Made by a program: the position numbers and the translations under genes. Under the pieces are notes generated by a model that was not told where the DNA came from, did not search any database, and saw nothing but the letters and a program-made list of their open reading frames with translations. This document shows positions 38,197 to 48,521 of a stretch of DNA of 64,000 bases, piece by piece. The stretch comes from Lacinutrix sp. WUR7 (GTDB lineage Bacteria; Bacteroidota; Bacteroidia; Flavobacteriales; Flavobacteriaceae), in NCBI RefSeq assembly GCF_016864015.1, contig NZ_CP045067.1, forward strand, positions 1,027,001-1,091,000. The letters run 5' to 3'. The first letter of the stretch is position 1; every line of letters starts with the position of its first letter.

Positions 38197-38395
38197 ATAC
38201 ACCAAAACAGCATAAAAAACGGTAAGTAATTACAACCATGCTAATTACCTTTATTTCTTAAAATTTTAAATAAAAAAATATTCATTTTTTACAATTCATC
38301 GATTGAATATGTTTTTCAAAGATTATTTACTCTAAAGCGTTAAAAACGAAGTAATTTGGTAACATGTTTATGCTTTTCATTTTTAAGCTTTACTG

Positions 38396-38403
38396 TATAT
38401 TTG
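38396..38403 (+). promoter_or_regulatory. Promoter -7 box for the 2226-aa gene
   Basis: TATATTTG is an exact TAnnTTTG match 49 nt upstream of the ATG at 38452. A -33 element is not clear. Confidence 0.5.
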
Positions 38404-38451
38404 TTTGTCAATTTTTTTTTATTAAAAAGTTAGCATTAATTAATTATCCCT

Positions 38452-41400
38452 ATGAAAAAGAAATACTCTCTATTATTTATAGCCTTTTTATGTGCTTTTG
38501 TGTCTGGTTTTGGGCAGACATACAATCAAATCACAACTGTAGGAGCACTTACCGATGGTAATTATCTAATTGTTGGTGATGGTTACACTAATCAAGGTTT
38601 GATGAAAAATACAACTTCTGGTAGTGTACTTATAGATTACACTACAATTACAAGTCCTGGTGCTACAATTACTACTGGATATACAGCTGCTAACGTTTTT
38701 ATTATTACTGTTTCTGGTGGTAACATTACTATTTACAACGCAAATGAAGGCTATGCTTCTTGGGGAAGAAGTGGAGCAACAGCAAACGATGCAGATTTTT
38801 ATAATGGCACTGTAGCAAATACAGAAAGATGGACACCAACAGTAAGTGGTGGATTATGGACTTTAGCTAATGTTTCAAATTCAGCACGAATGTTACAATG
38901 GAATAATGGCTCTCCTCGTTTTGTTGCATACACGTCAAACCAAGTAAAATTAAAACTATATAAATTAGCTGCACCTGCTAGCCCAAACATTACAGCAACA
39001 CCAACTACAATTACAGGTTTAGATTACGTTTTTGGTACAGGTCCTTCTCCTTCTCAAAGTTTTACTATTGAGGGAGCTTTATTAACAAACGATATTGTTT
39101 TAACTCCACCAACTAACTATGAGATTTCTAATGATGATGCTTCGTGGGTAAGCAATCCTTCCACTTTAACCGTTTCAGAATCTGGCGGAAATGCTAGTCA
39201 AACAATTTATGTACGTTTAAAATCTGGTCTATCTGTAAACAACTATGATGAAGTGATTTCTGCTACAAGCACAGGAGCAACAGACGTTGATATTGATTTG
39301 GAAGGTGAAGTAAGTGCCGCTTGCTCAACACCTAGTTCTGCCTCAAACCTATTATTTTCAAACATTACAGCTAGTGCAATGGATGTTGCTTTTACAACCT
39401 CTGGAGCAGATAATTATTTAGTAATACAAAGTACAACTAGTACTTTAAGTGTTAATCCAACAGACACAAATACTTATATTGTTGGTAATAGTTTAGGAGG
39501 AGGAACCATAGTTTACAATGGTTCTGGAAATTCTTTTACAGACAGTGGATTGAGTTCAATTACTACTTATTACTATTTTGTATTTGCTTATAATGATACA
39601 GCTTGTGGAGGTGGCCCTCTATATGCAACTTCAGTTTCCAATAATGATACTACTATTAGTGGGCCTTGTTTTACAATGTATGGTAGAAATTTTTCAAACA
39701 CATCGGGTTATACTGTTAACAGTGGTACTAACGCAAAACGGTTAGCTTCTGGAAGTAGTCCTGGTTCAATTTTTACAGATCCATTACCTGGAGTATCTGG
39801 AGATGTAACGGTTCAATTTAATGCTGAAGGATGGGATGGTGATGAAAACCAAGTAACCGTTACCTTAAACGGCGTTTCGCAATTTTTTAATACCATTGCA
39901 GATGGTTCTTTTAATGTATATTCAGCATCTTTTACAGGTGTTCCGGCAAACTCTGTTTTAGAGTTTTCTACAGTTTCCGGAAAAAGAATTACTATTGAAT
40001 TAGTAGAGCTATATTGTATTGCCTCCACACCAGAACCAGAAATAGAAATCCAAGGAAACAGTACAGAAATTGTAAATGGCGCAACTACACCAAACGCTTT
40101 AGACGACACCTATTTTGGTAACGTAGCCATTGCAGGGGGCACAGCAGTGCACACTTTTACAATTTATAATACAGGTACTGCAGATTTAACTTTAACCAAT
40201 GCTAGTCCTTATGTTACTATTGGAGGAGCAAATGCTGGAGATTTTACGTTAACAGCAAACCCTAGCTCACCAATTAGTGACGGAGGAAACACCACATTCT
40301 CGATAGAATTTGACCCTAGTGGATTAGGTGCAAGACAGGCAACAATAAGTATTGCCAATGATGATGGTGATGAAAATCCTTATACATTTGATATCGAAGG
40401 AAATGGTTCTAATAGTAGTGCTTCAGATATTATAAGTGATTCTGGTTATACATATACTTCAAATATCCCTTATATTAATTTTCAAAATGCAGGTCCTTTT
40501 ACCAACACCACGGGTAGCGTTGGAGTTTACAGATTTATAATACAAGATGGTGGTGCTTCAACAGACACGGACGCGCTTGGTACAGAACTTACCGATATTA
40601 CATTTAACGTTGGAACAGCACATATTAATTATATTAGAAATGCTGGTTTATTTAATGGAAACGCTATGCGTGCCAATAATCCTGCCATTAATACGGCTGC
40701 AGGAACTATTACATTTTCAGGATTGTCTGGAGCTAATTTTACCGCACCAGATAATGGAACTTTAACATTAACATTAAGAGTTAGTTTTAATGCAACAGTA
40801 AGTGATAACGAACAATTACAATTTACAATAAGTAATGCAACAGCAAACAGTACGGGCTCTGTATTTGCTTCAACAGATGCAGGAGGAGCTAATTCTAGTA
40901 TTATTGGTGATAGAAACCGTATTGAGGTAACGGCAGACAGGTTAAACTTTTTACAACAACCAAGTACTACAAGTACAAATGCAACTATGACTCCTGCTGT
41001 TCAAGTGGAAGCTACTGATATTAATACCAATATAGATTTAGATTGGACAGGAAACATTTCTATTACATCTACTGGTACTATGACAGGTGATCCAATTACA
41101 CAGCCAACTGCTAGTAGCATAGCTACTTTTAATAGTGTTGTTCATACAGTTTCTGGAACTGGATTTACTTTAACAGCAAGTGCTTCTGGTCTATTAAATG
41201 GTATATCTAGTCCTTTTGATATTATATTATTCACTTTCAATTCTGGTGATTTTAGACCAAAATATGCTACTGATTTTTCTTATAATGGAGATTGGGAATA
41301 TTTTAATGGCTCGGCTTGGGTAAATGTACCTGATGGTAATGCACCACAAAACACATCTACAACTATAACACGTATTTTAATTGATCAATACGTTACAGGA

Positions 41401-44400
41401 GGTGGAAGTGCTAGTAATAATTACGACTGTGATATTTTAGTTATGGCAGGAGGAACTCTTGAATTACTAGAAAATGATAATCCACCTGTTGCTACCGAAT
41501 TTTTATCAGCAGGAAACACTTTAGAAGTACAATCTACTGCTGAACTAATAATTAGAGGTGATATCGATTTAGCAAGCACAACAAACTTAATCGTTCGAGA
41601 TGGTGCAAAAATGACTATCGATCAAGGAACCATGACTAATGTCCACCCAATTTGGGATGGCGTTGAGAAGTTTGAAGGAGGCTCTATGGTAGAGATTAAT
41701 GACTGGGATTGGGGAGCGTCAGCTACTCAAAGAAGTTTAATAAATGTTGCTAATGCAATTACTAATAATGATAATGGTTATAAATTTGGTAATCTATATT
41801 TTAATCCTACAAGTTTATTAGACCATTGGACAGTTGTTGGAAGTAGTTTGAATATTAATGTTACAGAAAATGATTTTGAAATAAATAACAATTCTTCTTT
41901 TTATGTTTTAGGTATGTCTAATAGAACTGCTAATATCTCTTCCACTTATGGAGGTAATATATTAGTCACTGATGGTGCTTTCACTTTTGGAGGTTCTTTT
42001 TCAAATGATACTTTTGACCAAAACTTTTTAGTGCTTGGTAATGTTACAGTTAATAGTAATGATGATTTTTATGTACACCATGCTTTTAATGGTACGCCAA
42101 CTGTTACTGCAGGAAATTCCCCAGTAATTATTGAAGGAAATCTGGAGATTAGTTCTACAGTTAACACAGTAAATAGTGATGTAACTACAAAAGAGATTAT
42201 ATTTAGTGGTGATAATTCTCATACAATTGAAGTTGCTCCTAATTGTAGTAATGTTCCTTTTGTAATAGAAAGTGGAGATACTGCAACCTTATTAAATGAA
42301 AACTTAAAGTTTACTGGAGATTCTAGTATAGAAGTTGAAAGTGGAGCTATTTTCGATTTTAGCTTTAATGGTACAACTGCTCTAGAAGTGCAAGACATAT
42401 CAGGAGCTAGAAATAGATTTACGCAACTAGATGGGGCAACTTTATTTATAACACATCCACAAGGCATTTGGGATAGTAGTACACAGGGTAATGTTGAAGA
42501 TTTTGCTGCAACGAATACATCTTATGGTCAAACCGCAACATTTCATTATGTTGGAAGAGAAAATCAAGTTACTGGTGATGCTTTAACCACGGGTTCTACA
42601 GGAAAACTAGTTTACGTAAATCTTATAGATAATACCAAAACACTTAACTTAAGTAATAATATTGGTATTGCAAACGCAATAACGTTAGACTCTAATGGTG
42701 GTAAATTAGAAATTCAACAAGGAATTGTTATCGGAACCAATACTGGAGATTTTTCTGGAAGTGGAAGATTGGTAATGACGGATGGTGAATACAGAATAAG
42801 TACTATTACTAATACGCAATTGACAGATTATTTACCGCAATTAAGTAACTACAGTAGCTACTCCTTAACAGGCGGAATTGTGCATTTAAATGGTACAGGA
42901 ACAGATAATACACAAATTTTATCTGGAGTACCTAATTATGTAAATTTATCCTTTAGTGGTTCTAACGTTTTAGAAGGATTACCTCCATTACCTCCAGGAT
43001 TACCAACATACAAGGGTATTAGTAGTGCCGCAAGTGTTTCTAACAATATCACCATATCTGAAGATGCTATTGTAGATATCAAAAACTGGTCTTTAGGTGG
43101 TTCTGGCACAAATTTAATCATGGAAGATCAAGGTAGATTTATAATGGCTGGGGCTGGAACGAAACCAGATGCTACTGGAAATTACTCCTTTGAACCAAAT
43201 ACAACTATCGAGTTTAATAGTAATGGAGGCTTTGAATCTGTTAGGTTATCTAATCCAGTGCCTGATTATGCAAACATTGTAGTTTCAGGTGATAATGTAG
43301 GAACCATTGCAAATGGTTCTGGACCAAACTCCTTTATTCAATTTCAATCTAACGGTTCGTTTACAGTTACCGGAACAGGTACTTTTAAACAATCTAATAC
43401 CAATGGTTTTTCAGGTCTTGCAAACACTTCTTTAAGCAATGCGAATAGCCCTATAATTACGTTACTTGATAATTCTACTATTGAGTATCAAGGAGCAAAT
43501 CAAAACATTACACCTTTTAGTCCGGAGTATAAAAATGTAACTATTTCTGGAACTGGAATTAAAACCTTAGGAAATCCTACAAATATTTTAGTTGGTGAAG
43601 ATTTAAATATGGTAGCTAGTGCCTTAACTATTAATTCTCCTGAAGTTTTAACGGTAGATGACGGTGTAATTGTAACTGGTGGTGATTTAACTATTGAAGA
43701 CTCTGGTAGTTTGATTCAAATAAACGATACAGATACTAATAGTGGACCAATAACCATGAAGCGTAATGCTAATATTAGAAAATTAGATTATGTGTATTGG
43801 TCATCCCCTGTTGATGGTTTTTCTATCAATGATGTTTACGGTGCAACTACACCAACAAATAGAATTTATCGTTGGAATCCAACGATTGCAAATCCAAATG
43901 GCGGACAAGGAAACTGGGTATCTGCCGCTGGAGAAACTATGCAAAGAGGTGTTGGATATATTGTTAGAGGTCCAGAGTCTTATACAACAACTGCCGCAAA
44001 CATAACATCCACTTTTAATAATGGTAAACCTTTTAATGGAGAATTTACAGTAGATGTTTTTAGAGGTAGTGATGAAGGAGAAGAAGATGATGATTGGAAT
44101 TTAATAGGAAATCCGTATCCATCTGCTATAAATGCGCTTTCGTTTTTATCAAACACTGTTAACACCAACGTTATAGATGGTTTTGTTAATATTTGGACAC
44201 ACGGCAACCTGCCTTCGAATGGAACTATTGATCCTTTTTATGATAATTTTGGTTCTAATTATACCGCTAATGATTACATAACACATAACGGAACTGGAAC
44301 TACTAATGGACCATCAGGGTTTAATGGAGACATAGCAGCTGGGCAAAGCTTTATGGTTAATATGTTAAATACTAGCAATGATAAAGTAGAATTTAAAAAT

Positions 44401-45132
44401 GATATGCGAAACAAAGCATATGTTAATTCAGACTTTTTTAGAAATGAACAAGTAGATGAAAAACATCGTATTTGGTTAGATTTAGTTTCTGAAAACGCAT
44501 CTACAACGCGTATTTTAGTTGGTTATGTGGATCATGCAACACAACAACGTGATCGTTTATATGATGCGATTACAGATAATCAAAACTTCTATTCTTTAAT
44601 TGACAATGAAAACTTTGTTATACAAGGTCGTGCATTACCATTTGATGATGCTGATAGCATTCCATTAGGTTTACATGTTCCTTCTCAAAACAACCACACT
44701 ATTGCTATTGCTGCAATAGACGGCTTGTTTGAAACCGAAAACCAAACCATTTATTTAAAAGATAATGCCTTAGGATTTATTCATAATTTAAGTGAAGCTC
44801 CTTATACTTTCACTTCGGAAACTGGAGAACACAACGACCGTTTTGAAATTGTATTTAAAGAAACTGCTCTTTCTATAAATGAAAACGAATTAAACAGCGC
44901 CTTTACCATGATAGAACAACCAGATGGCACGGTGAAGTTTAGCACTTCTAATGCTTTACAAATTAAAAATGTAAAAGTATATGATGTATTAGGTAGACTA
45001 CTATATAACCTAAACGGAAACAGTAGTACAGAAATCTATACTTTAGATAAACTAAGCCAAGCTGCTTATCTTGCTAAAGTCACTTTATCTAATGATGTAG
45101 TGATTACTAAAAAGGCTATTAAAAGAAACTAA
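38452..45132 (+). CDS. Giant T9SS-secreted multidomain surface protein (2226 aa)
   Basis: Paralogue of the preceding gene. Signal peptide about 1-22 (SGFGQ). An N-terminal beta domain (about 24-175, YNQITTVGALTDGNYLIVG), a domain with ITGLDYVFGTGPSPSQSF (about 178-285), fibronectin III-like (about 290-400), the shared module CFTMYGRNFSNTSGY (about 404-530), choice-of-anchor D (about 533-655), then a long stretch of short repeated strands suggestive of a beta-helix (about 1000-1700). After that come the same pre-C-terminal module (YVYWSSPVDGF, LIGNPYPSAINAL) and a type A T9SS signal (about 2145-2226, VKVYDVLGRLLYNLNG). It is secreted through the outer membrane by T9SS; a surface adhesin-like role is inferred. 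The last 80 residues are nearly identical to those of its neighbour. Confidence 0.9.
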   Translation: MKKKYSLLFIAFLCAFVSGFGQTYNQITTVGALTDGNYLIVGDGYTNQGLMKNTTSGSVLIDYTTITSPGATITTGYTAANVFIITVSGGNITIYNANEGYASWGRSGATANDADFYNGTVANTERWTPTVSGGLWTLANVSNSARMLQWNNGSPRFVAYTSNQVKLKLYKLAAPASPNITATPTTITGLDYVFGTGPSPSQSFTIEGALLTNDIVLTPPTNYEISNDDASWVSNPSTLTVSESGGNASQTIYVRLKSGLSVNNYDEVISATSTGATDVDIDLEGEVSAACSTPSSASNLLFSNITASAMDVAFTTSGADNYLVIQSTTSTLSVNPTDTNTYIVGNSLGGGTIVYNGSGNSFTDSGLSSITTYYYFVFAYNDTACGGGPLYATSVSNNDTTISGPCFTMYGRNFSNTSGYTVNSGTNAKRLASGSSPGSIFTDPLPGVSGDVTVQFNAEGWDGDENQVTVTLNGVSQFFNTIADGSFNVYSASFTGVPANSVLEFSTVSGKRITIELVELYCIASTPEPEIEIQGNSTEIVNGATTPNALDDTYFGNVAIAGGTAVHTFTIYNTGTADLTLTNASPYVTIGGANAGDFTLTANPSSPISDGGNTTFSIEFDPSGLGARQATISIANDDGDENPYTFDIEGNGSNSSASDIISDSGYTYTSNIPYINFQNAGPFTNTTGSVGVYRFIIQDGGASTDTDALGTELTDITFNVGTAHINYIRNAGLFNGNAMRANNPAINTAAGTITFSGLSGANFTAPDNGTLTLTLRVSFNATVSDNEQLQFTISNATANSTGSVFASTDAGGANSSIIGDRNRIEVTADRLNFLQQPSTTSTNATMTPAVQVEATDINTNIDLDWTGNISITSTGTMTGDPITQPTASSIATFNSVVHTVSGTGFTLTASASGLLNGISSPFDIILFTFNSGDFRPKYATDFSYNGDWEYFNGSAWVNVPDGNAPQNTSTTITRILIDQYVTGGGSASNNYDCDILVMAGGTLELLENDNPPVATEFLSAGNTLEVQSTAELIIRGDIDLASTTNLIVRDGAKMTIDQGTMTNVHPIWDGVEKFEGGSMVEINDWDWGASATQRSLINVANAITNNDNGYKFGNLYFNPTSLLDHWTVVGSSLNINVTENDFEINNNSSFYVLGMSNRTANISSTYGGNILVTDGAFTFGGSFSNDTFDQNFLVLGNVTVNSNDDFYVHHAFNGTPTVTAGNSPVIIEGNLEISSTVNTVNSDVTTKEIIFSGDNSHTIEVAPNCSNVPFVIESGDTATLLNENLKFTGDSSIEVESGAIFDFSFNGTTALEVQDISGARNRFTQLDGATLFITHPQGIWDSSTQGNVEDFAATNTSYGQTATFHYVGRENQVTGDALTTGSTGKLVYVNLIDNTKTLNLSNNIGIANAITLDSNGGKLEIQQGIVIGTNTGDFSGSGRLVMTDGEYRISTITNTQLTDYLPQLSNYSSYSLTGGIVHLNGTGTDNTQILSGVPNYVNLSFSGSNVLEGLPPLPPGLPTYKGISSAASVSNNITISEDAIVDIKNWSLGGSGTNLIMEDQGRFIMAGAGTKPDATGNYSFEPNTTIEFNSNGGFESVRLSNPVPDYANIVVSGDNVGTIANGSGPNSFIQFQSNGSFTVTGTGTFKQSNTNGFSGLANTSLSNANSPIITLLDNSTIEYQGANQNITPFSPEYKNVTISGTGIKTLGNPTNILVGEDLNMVASALTINSPEVLTVDDGVIVTGGDLTIEDSGSLIQINDTDTNSGPITMKRNANIRKLDYVYWSSPVDGFSINDVYGATTPTNRIYRWNPTIANPNGGQGNWVSAAGETMQRGVGYIVRGPESYTTTAANITSTFNNGKPFNGEFTVDVFRGSDEGEEDDDWNLIGNPYPSAINALSFLSNTVNTNVIDGFVNIWTHGNLPSNGTIDPFYDNFGSNYTANDYITHNGTGTTNGPSGFNGDIAAGQSFMVNMLNTSNDKVEFKNDMRNKAYVNSDFFRNEQVDEKHRIWLDLVSENASTTRILVGYVDHATQQRDRLYDAITDNQNFYSLIDNENFVIQGRALPFDDADSIPLGLHVPSQNNHTIAIAAIDGLFETENQTIYLKDNALGFIHNLSEAPYTFTSETGEHNDRFEIVFKETALSINENELNSAFTMIEQPDGTVKFSTSNALQIKNVKVYDVLGRLLYNLNGNSSTEIYTLDKLSQAAYLAKVTLSNDVVITKKAIKRN

Positions 45133-45180
45133 AGAGTATTACTTTCTATACTTTGTTTGCATATAGTCGAAATAACAAAA

Positions 45181-45208
45181 AGCCTTTCTTTTTTAGAAAG
45201 GCTTTTTT
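45181..45208 (+). terminator. Terminator after the 2226-aa gene
   Basis: AGCCTTTCT-TTTTT-AGAAAGGCT (45181-45203), preceded by an A-run and followed by six T. It directly abuts the structured repeat that begins at 45209. Confidence 0.85.
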
Positions 45209-45368
45209 GCGTTAAGGATGGAAATGGCATCCTTTTTATGTTATGAATATGTGTTTTAACAGGTAGTATAGTTGCTGTTTTGTATTATGCTTATCCTACT
45301 CCTGAAAACATAAAAAGATATAATGTACAGCCTGGTATTACGAAGCTTAAGCGAAGTAATAAACGCCC
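45209..45368 (-). repeat. Structured interspersed repeat, copy A (long-loop form)
   Basis: Read on the minus strand it begins GGGCGTT, contains TTCGCT and the box TTATATC, forms a hairpin CTTTTTATG/CATAAAAAG (45309-45317 with 45232-45240) around a 68-nt loop, and ends GGATG...AACGC. The same layout occurs at 63840-63938 with a 6-nt loop. It lies between the terminator of the giant gene and the 3' end of the convergent TonB receptor gene. I recall similar GGGCGTT...TAACGC blocks in other Bacteroidota; no function is known to me. Confidence 0.65.
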
Positions 45369-45388
45369 AAATTAAGCCAGCTATACAA

Positions 45389-47797
45389 TTATAAAGAATA
45401 GCTCACTGCTATAATTAAATTTCTTCCTGGAGCAGCAATACCAGAGGAATAGGTCTTATAACGTTGATCTGTAATATTCTCTAAACTCGCGGTCACTGTA
45501 GTATTTTTATAGACCTCCATTTGCGCACTAAAATTTAGTGTATACCAAGAAGGAGAATATGGATTTCCGTTGTTATCTAATGCATAAATATAATCTTTTT
45601 CTATTTCTGAAGGCGCTAAATCTAGAAACGATAACTCGTTATTATATTCTGCAAAAGCATCTAATTTTAGTTTATCCGATTTCCACGTAAGGTGTGTATT
45701 TCCAAAATTTGGTGCAATATGTCTTACCGGAACTTCGATGTCATGATCTTCTTCGGTACCACCAATCACATTGTATTGTGAGCTAAACTGTATTTTTTTA
45801 GATAGATTGACTTTCATACCAACTTCAAAACCATAAATCCATGCTTTAGATGCGTTTTGCATGGCTTGCACCTGACTTAGTTCGCCATTGTACATGATTT
45901 CGGTTTCGCCATTTAAGGTGAAATCGCGTCGTACTAAGGCATCGTCTAAATAGGTGTAATAGGTTGCTAGATCTAAAATGAATACATTATTGAAATCTAA
46001 TTTCAGTCCTAATTCACCACTATAGGCGTATTCTGGTTTTAGGTTTTCGTTTGGTACCACTACTGCTCCTGGTTCGCTGTCAAAAACTTTACCAACATCG
46101 TCAATATTTGGTGCTCTAAATGCGGTAGATGCGTTCAATTTCCATTGTATAGTTTTATTAGGCAACCAACTTATTCCTGCGGTTCCTGTAAATGCGCCAA
46201 AGTCACTTTTAGTAGTATCGAATGGCAAATCTAAAAATACATTGTTTTCTGTGAAATCTGCTTTATAGGAAACGTGGTTATAACGAATACCCGATTGTAA
46301 AACAAACTTGGTATTTGGTTTATACTTTAAACTCGCATACGCTGCTGCCGATTGCCAACTAGAATTATCTGGATACCTGGTTACAATCGCTTCGGTTTCG
46401 TTGGTTTCTATATTTTTTGCGTATGCTTTAGAAAACACTTGATTATAGACATATTCTACACCATAGAATAGTTCTGTTTTCGGGCTTAATCGTTTTTCGA
46501 AATCCAGATTTGCAGAATAGGCATCTACATGCTCTTCGGTATTATCTTGAATTGTGGATTGAAAATCTCTATCGATTCTGCTTTCCTGAAAGTTTTGATA
46601 TGCGGTTACAAATTTTATTTTATCGTATAAGTCGGAACCACTACTTAGTTTCGTTAATCCGAAATGAGACATAAACCATTTTTGTGGGCCGTAATCCCAT
46701 TGTGCAGAACGTAAATCATCACCTTTATAACGTATTAATCTATCGTATCTTGGGTAATCTGAAGTTGCAGAATAATACAAACCTAGATCGAAACTTAAAT
46801 CATTGGATGCTTCATAGCGTACTTTTTGCATCAGATTAATTTGATCATAACCTGTGAATTTTTGAATCTTCGGATTGCTATTTGCTACCATAACATCTTC
46901 ACCATTAATGGTCTCTACGTATTCTGGTCTTAAGTAATCATCTGGACCATGAGACCCCATTCTTAAGTCATCAAAATAGGTATAACTCGCATTGGTAAAA
47001 AACGCCCATTTTTTGAGTCCGATATTAAAATCCAAATGCCCTGTTTTTTCATTAGAAGCCGAAGCATATCTAACCGCAGCGTTGGCGTTAAATTTAAGAG
47101 AGTCGGTATACGATAATTTTGGTGTTTTGGTATAAAAGCTCATCACTCCACCAATAGCATCACTACCATAAATAATAGAACCAGCACCAAGCGTTACCTC
47201 TGTATTTTGAATGCTAAAAGGATCTACAGATATTACATTTTGAAGATTACCACCACGAAAAATAGCATTATTCATACGTACGCCGTCTACAGTAAGTAGT
47301 AGTCTATTGGTAGAAAAACCTCTAATCATTGGGCTTCCTCCACCTAATTGACTTTTTTGAATATATACTTGACCAGATTGTTCTAATAAATCGGCACTTG
47401 TTTGCGGATTGGAAAACTGAATATCTTTAGCACTTATATTGGTTATTTTTTGCGGAATATCTTTTTTACTCTGTTTAAATTTGGAAGCAGATACTACCAC
47501 TTCTTCTAAATCTTGTGCATTAGCAGTAAGTGCTACTTTTGAAGCTGTTATTTTAGACTTTAAAATAGAAAATACATTATAAGAAAGGTGTTGAAAGTAT
47601 AAAATATCGGAAGCCTTAAAAGCATCTAAACTTGCTTTACCATCTAGATTGGTAATGGTACTTTTCGTTTTACTTTGGTTATATATAGCAACACTTGGCA
47701 AGGTTTCGCCTGTTTCCTTATTTATAACTGTTATTTGTTGTGCTTGGGTAAAAAGGCTGGCAAAAAGGCAAAAAATAAGAATACAAAAATGCTTCAT
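45389..47797 (-). CDS. TonB-dependent receptor (heme/hemoglobin receptor-like)
   Basis: 802 aa with a signal peptide (about 1-20, ending TQAQ), a carboxypeptidase-like accessory domain (about 21-95), and a plug with LEEVVVSASKFKQSKKDIP, GGGSPMIRGFSTNRLLLTVD and LGAGSIIYGSDAIGGVMSFY. Barrel strands end in NLIIAVSYSL. The plug wording (MIRGF, GVRMNNAIFR, YGSDAIGG) resembles the hemoglobin/lactoferrin receptor group, so iron or heme uptake is a reasonable guess, not shown. The ATG comes 1 nt after the recO stop, so it is the last gene of the porZ-recO operon. Confidence 0.9.
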   Translation of the reverse strand: MKHFCILIFCLFASLFTQAQQITVINKETGETLPSVAIYNQSKTKSTITNLDGKASLDAFKASDILYFQHLSYNVFSILKSKITASKVALTANAQDLEEVVVSASKFKQSKKDIPQKITNISAKDIQFSNPQTSADLLEQSGQVYIQKSQLGGGSPMIRGFSTNRLLLTVDGVRMNNAIFRGGNLQNVISVDPFSIQNTEVTLGAGSIIYGSDAIGGVMSFYTKTPKLSYTDSLKFNANAAVRYASASNEKTGHLDFNIGLKKWAFFTNASYTYFDDLRMGSHGPDDYLRPEYVETINGEDVMVANSNPKIQKFTGYDQINLMQKVRYEASNDLSFDLGLYYSATSDYPRYDRLIRYKGDDLRSAQWDYGPQKWFMSHFGLTKLSSGSDLYDKIKFVTAYQNFQESRIDRDFQSTIQDNTEEHVDAYSANLDFEKRLSPKTELFYGVEYVYNQVFSKAYAKNIETNETEAIVTRYPDNSSWQSAAAYASLKYKPNTKFVLQSGIRYNHVSYKADFTENNVFLDLPFDTTKSDFGAFTGTAGISWLPNKTIQWKLNASTAFRAPNIDDVGKVFDSEPGAVVVPNENLKPEYAYSGELGLKLDFNNVFILDLATYYTYLDDALVRRDFTLNGETEIMYNGELSQVQAMQNASKAWIYGFEVGMKVNLSKKIQFSSQYNVIGGTEEDHDIEVPVRHIAPNFGNTHLTWKSDKLKLDAFAEYNNELSFLDLAPSEIEKDYIYALDNNGNPYSPSWYTLNFSAQMEVYKNTTVTASLENITDQRYKTYSSGIAAPGRNLIIAVSYSL

Positions 47798-47798
47798 G

Positions 47799-48521
47799 TT
47801 AGGTATTAAAAACTTGATTAAAAATTTCTAGGGATTTCGGTTTCTTGAAACTCCCCAAATGTAAATCAAAATACAACAGTAACATAGTTAAAAAAGCCTG
47901 CCTTTGTGTTGCGTTAATTTTAATTTCAGATAAGTCATCAAAAATTGTGCCTAGCAACTGTTTTAGAAGCGTTAAATTTTCTCCGGAAGTACTATAAAAA
48001 TCTGTTGGTTTTTCTTGAAATCGGCCATCTTTTAAATTAAAAAAAGCAGCGTTATTTAGGTTTTGTTCTGGATAAAACCCAAGGTGCTTGGTGAGCTTCA
48101 ATAAAAACAATAAATGAAAATTAGAACAGCTACGCTGCATATCCAGCCATTGCAAAGTGGTTTCTAAATACTCGTAAAGCGATTCGTTTTTTTCTTCTTC
48201 TTGAAGGGATGTAGATAATACTTCCGATAAGAACATAACAATGGTACTTTTTAAAATATCATTGTGAAGGGTAGCATAAATAACATGCGGTTTTACTTCC
48301 TTAATATATTGAAGGGATCTATTGTCTTGGTATGTTATTTCTAATTGAAGCTGTGTTAGTAATTGAAAATATGCTTTTTTTACCTTGCCTTTTTTAGATT
48401 TTAAAATGCCTTTTTGCAAAAAACTCACGACGCCAAATTCTCTGGTATAGCATTTTATAATTAAATCGTTATCGCCATACTTTATTTTAGATAAAACAAT
48501 GGCGTTGGTTTTAGCAATCAT
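47799..48521 (-). CDS. recO: DNA repair protein RecO
   Basis: RecO anneals single strands and loads RecA together with RecR. The 240 aa begin with the OB-fold region MIAKTNAIVLSKIKYGDNDL and YTREFGVVSFLQKGI. The helical C-terminal domain follows (LLFLLKLTKHLGFYPE). The zinc-finger cysteines found in some RecO proteins are absent. The ATG overlaps the porZ stop by one base (TAATG), indicating translational coupling, and the TonB receptor follows after 1 nt. Confidence 0.93.
   Translation of the reverse strand: MIAKTNAIVLSKIKYGDNDLIIKCYTREFGVVSFLQKGILKSKKGKVKKAYFQLLTQLQLEITYQDNRSLQYIKEVKPHVIYATLHNDILKSTIVMFLSEVLSTSLQEEEKNESLYEYLETTLQWLDMQRSCSNFHLLFLLKLTKHLGFYPEQNLNNAAFFNLKDGRFQEKPTDFYSTSGENLTLLKQLLGTIFDDLSEIKINATQRQAFLTMLLLYFDLHLGSFKKPKSLEIFNQVFNT

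Larger units (their letters stand above)
38130..38451. other. Intergenic region between the two giant genes
   Basis: 322 bp without a gene. It contains the terminator at 38158-38196, an inverted repeat ATATTCA/TGAATAT (38278-38310) with CAAT/ATTG inside it, and a -7 box at 38396-38403. The two giant genes are therefore probably separate transcription units. Confidence 0.6.

Noticed and set aside
45263-45375. Plus-strand frame reading RYNVQPGIT...N.R, resembling a decayed sugar transferase (PGITG.AQVNGRN)
   Set aside because: The same bases are the minus-orientation structured repeat (GGGCGTT...TTATATC...AACGC) also found at 63840-63938; the protein likeness is short and best explained as chance.
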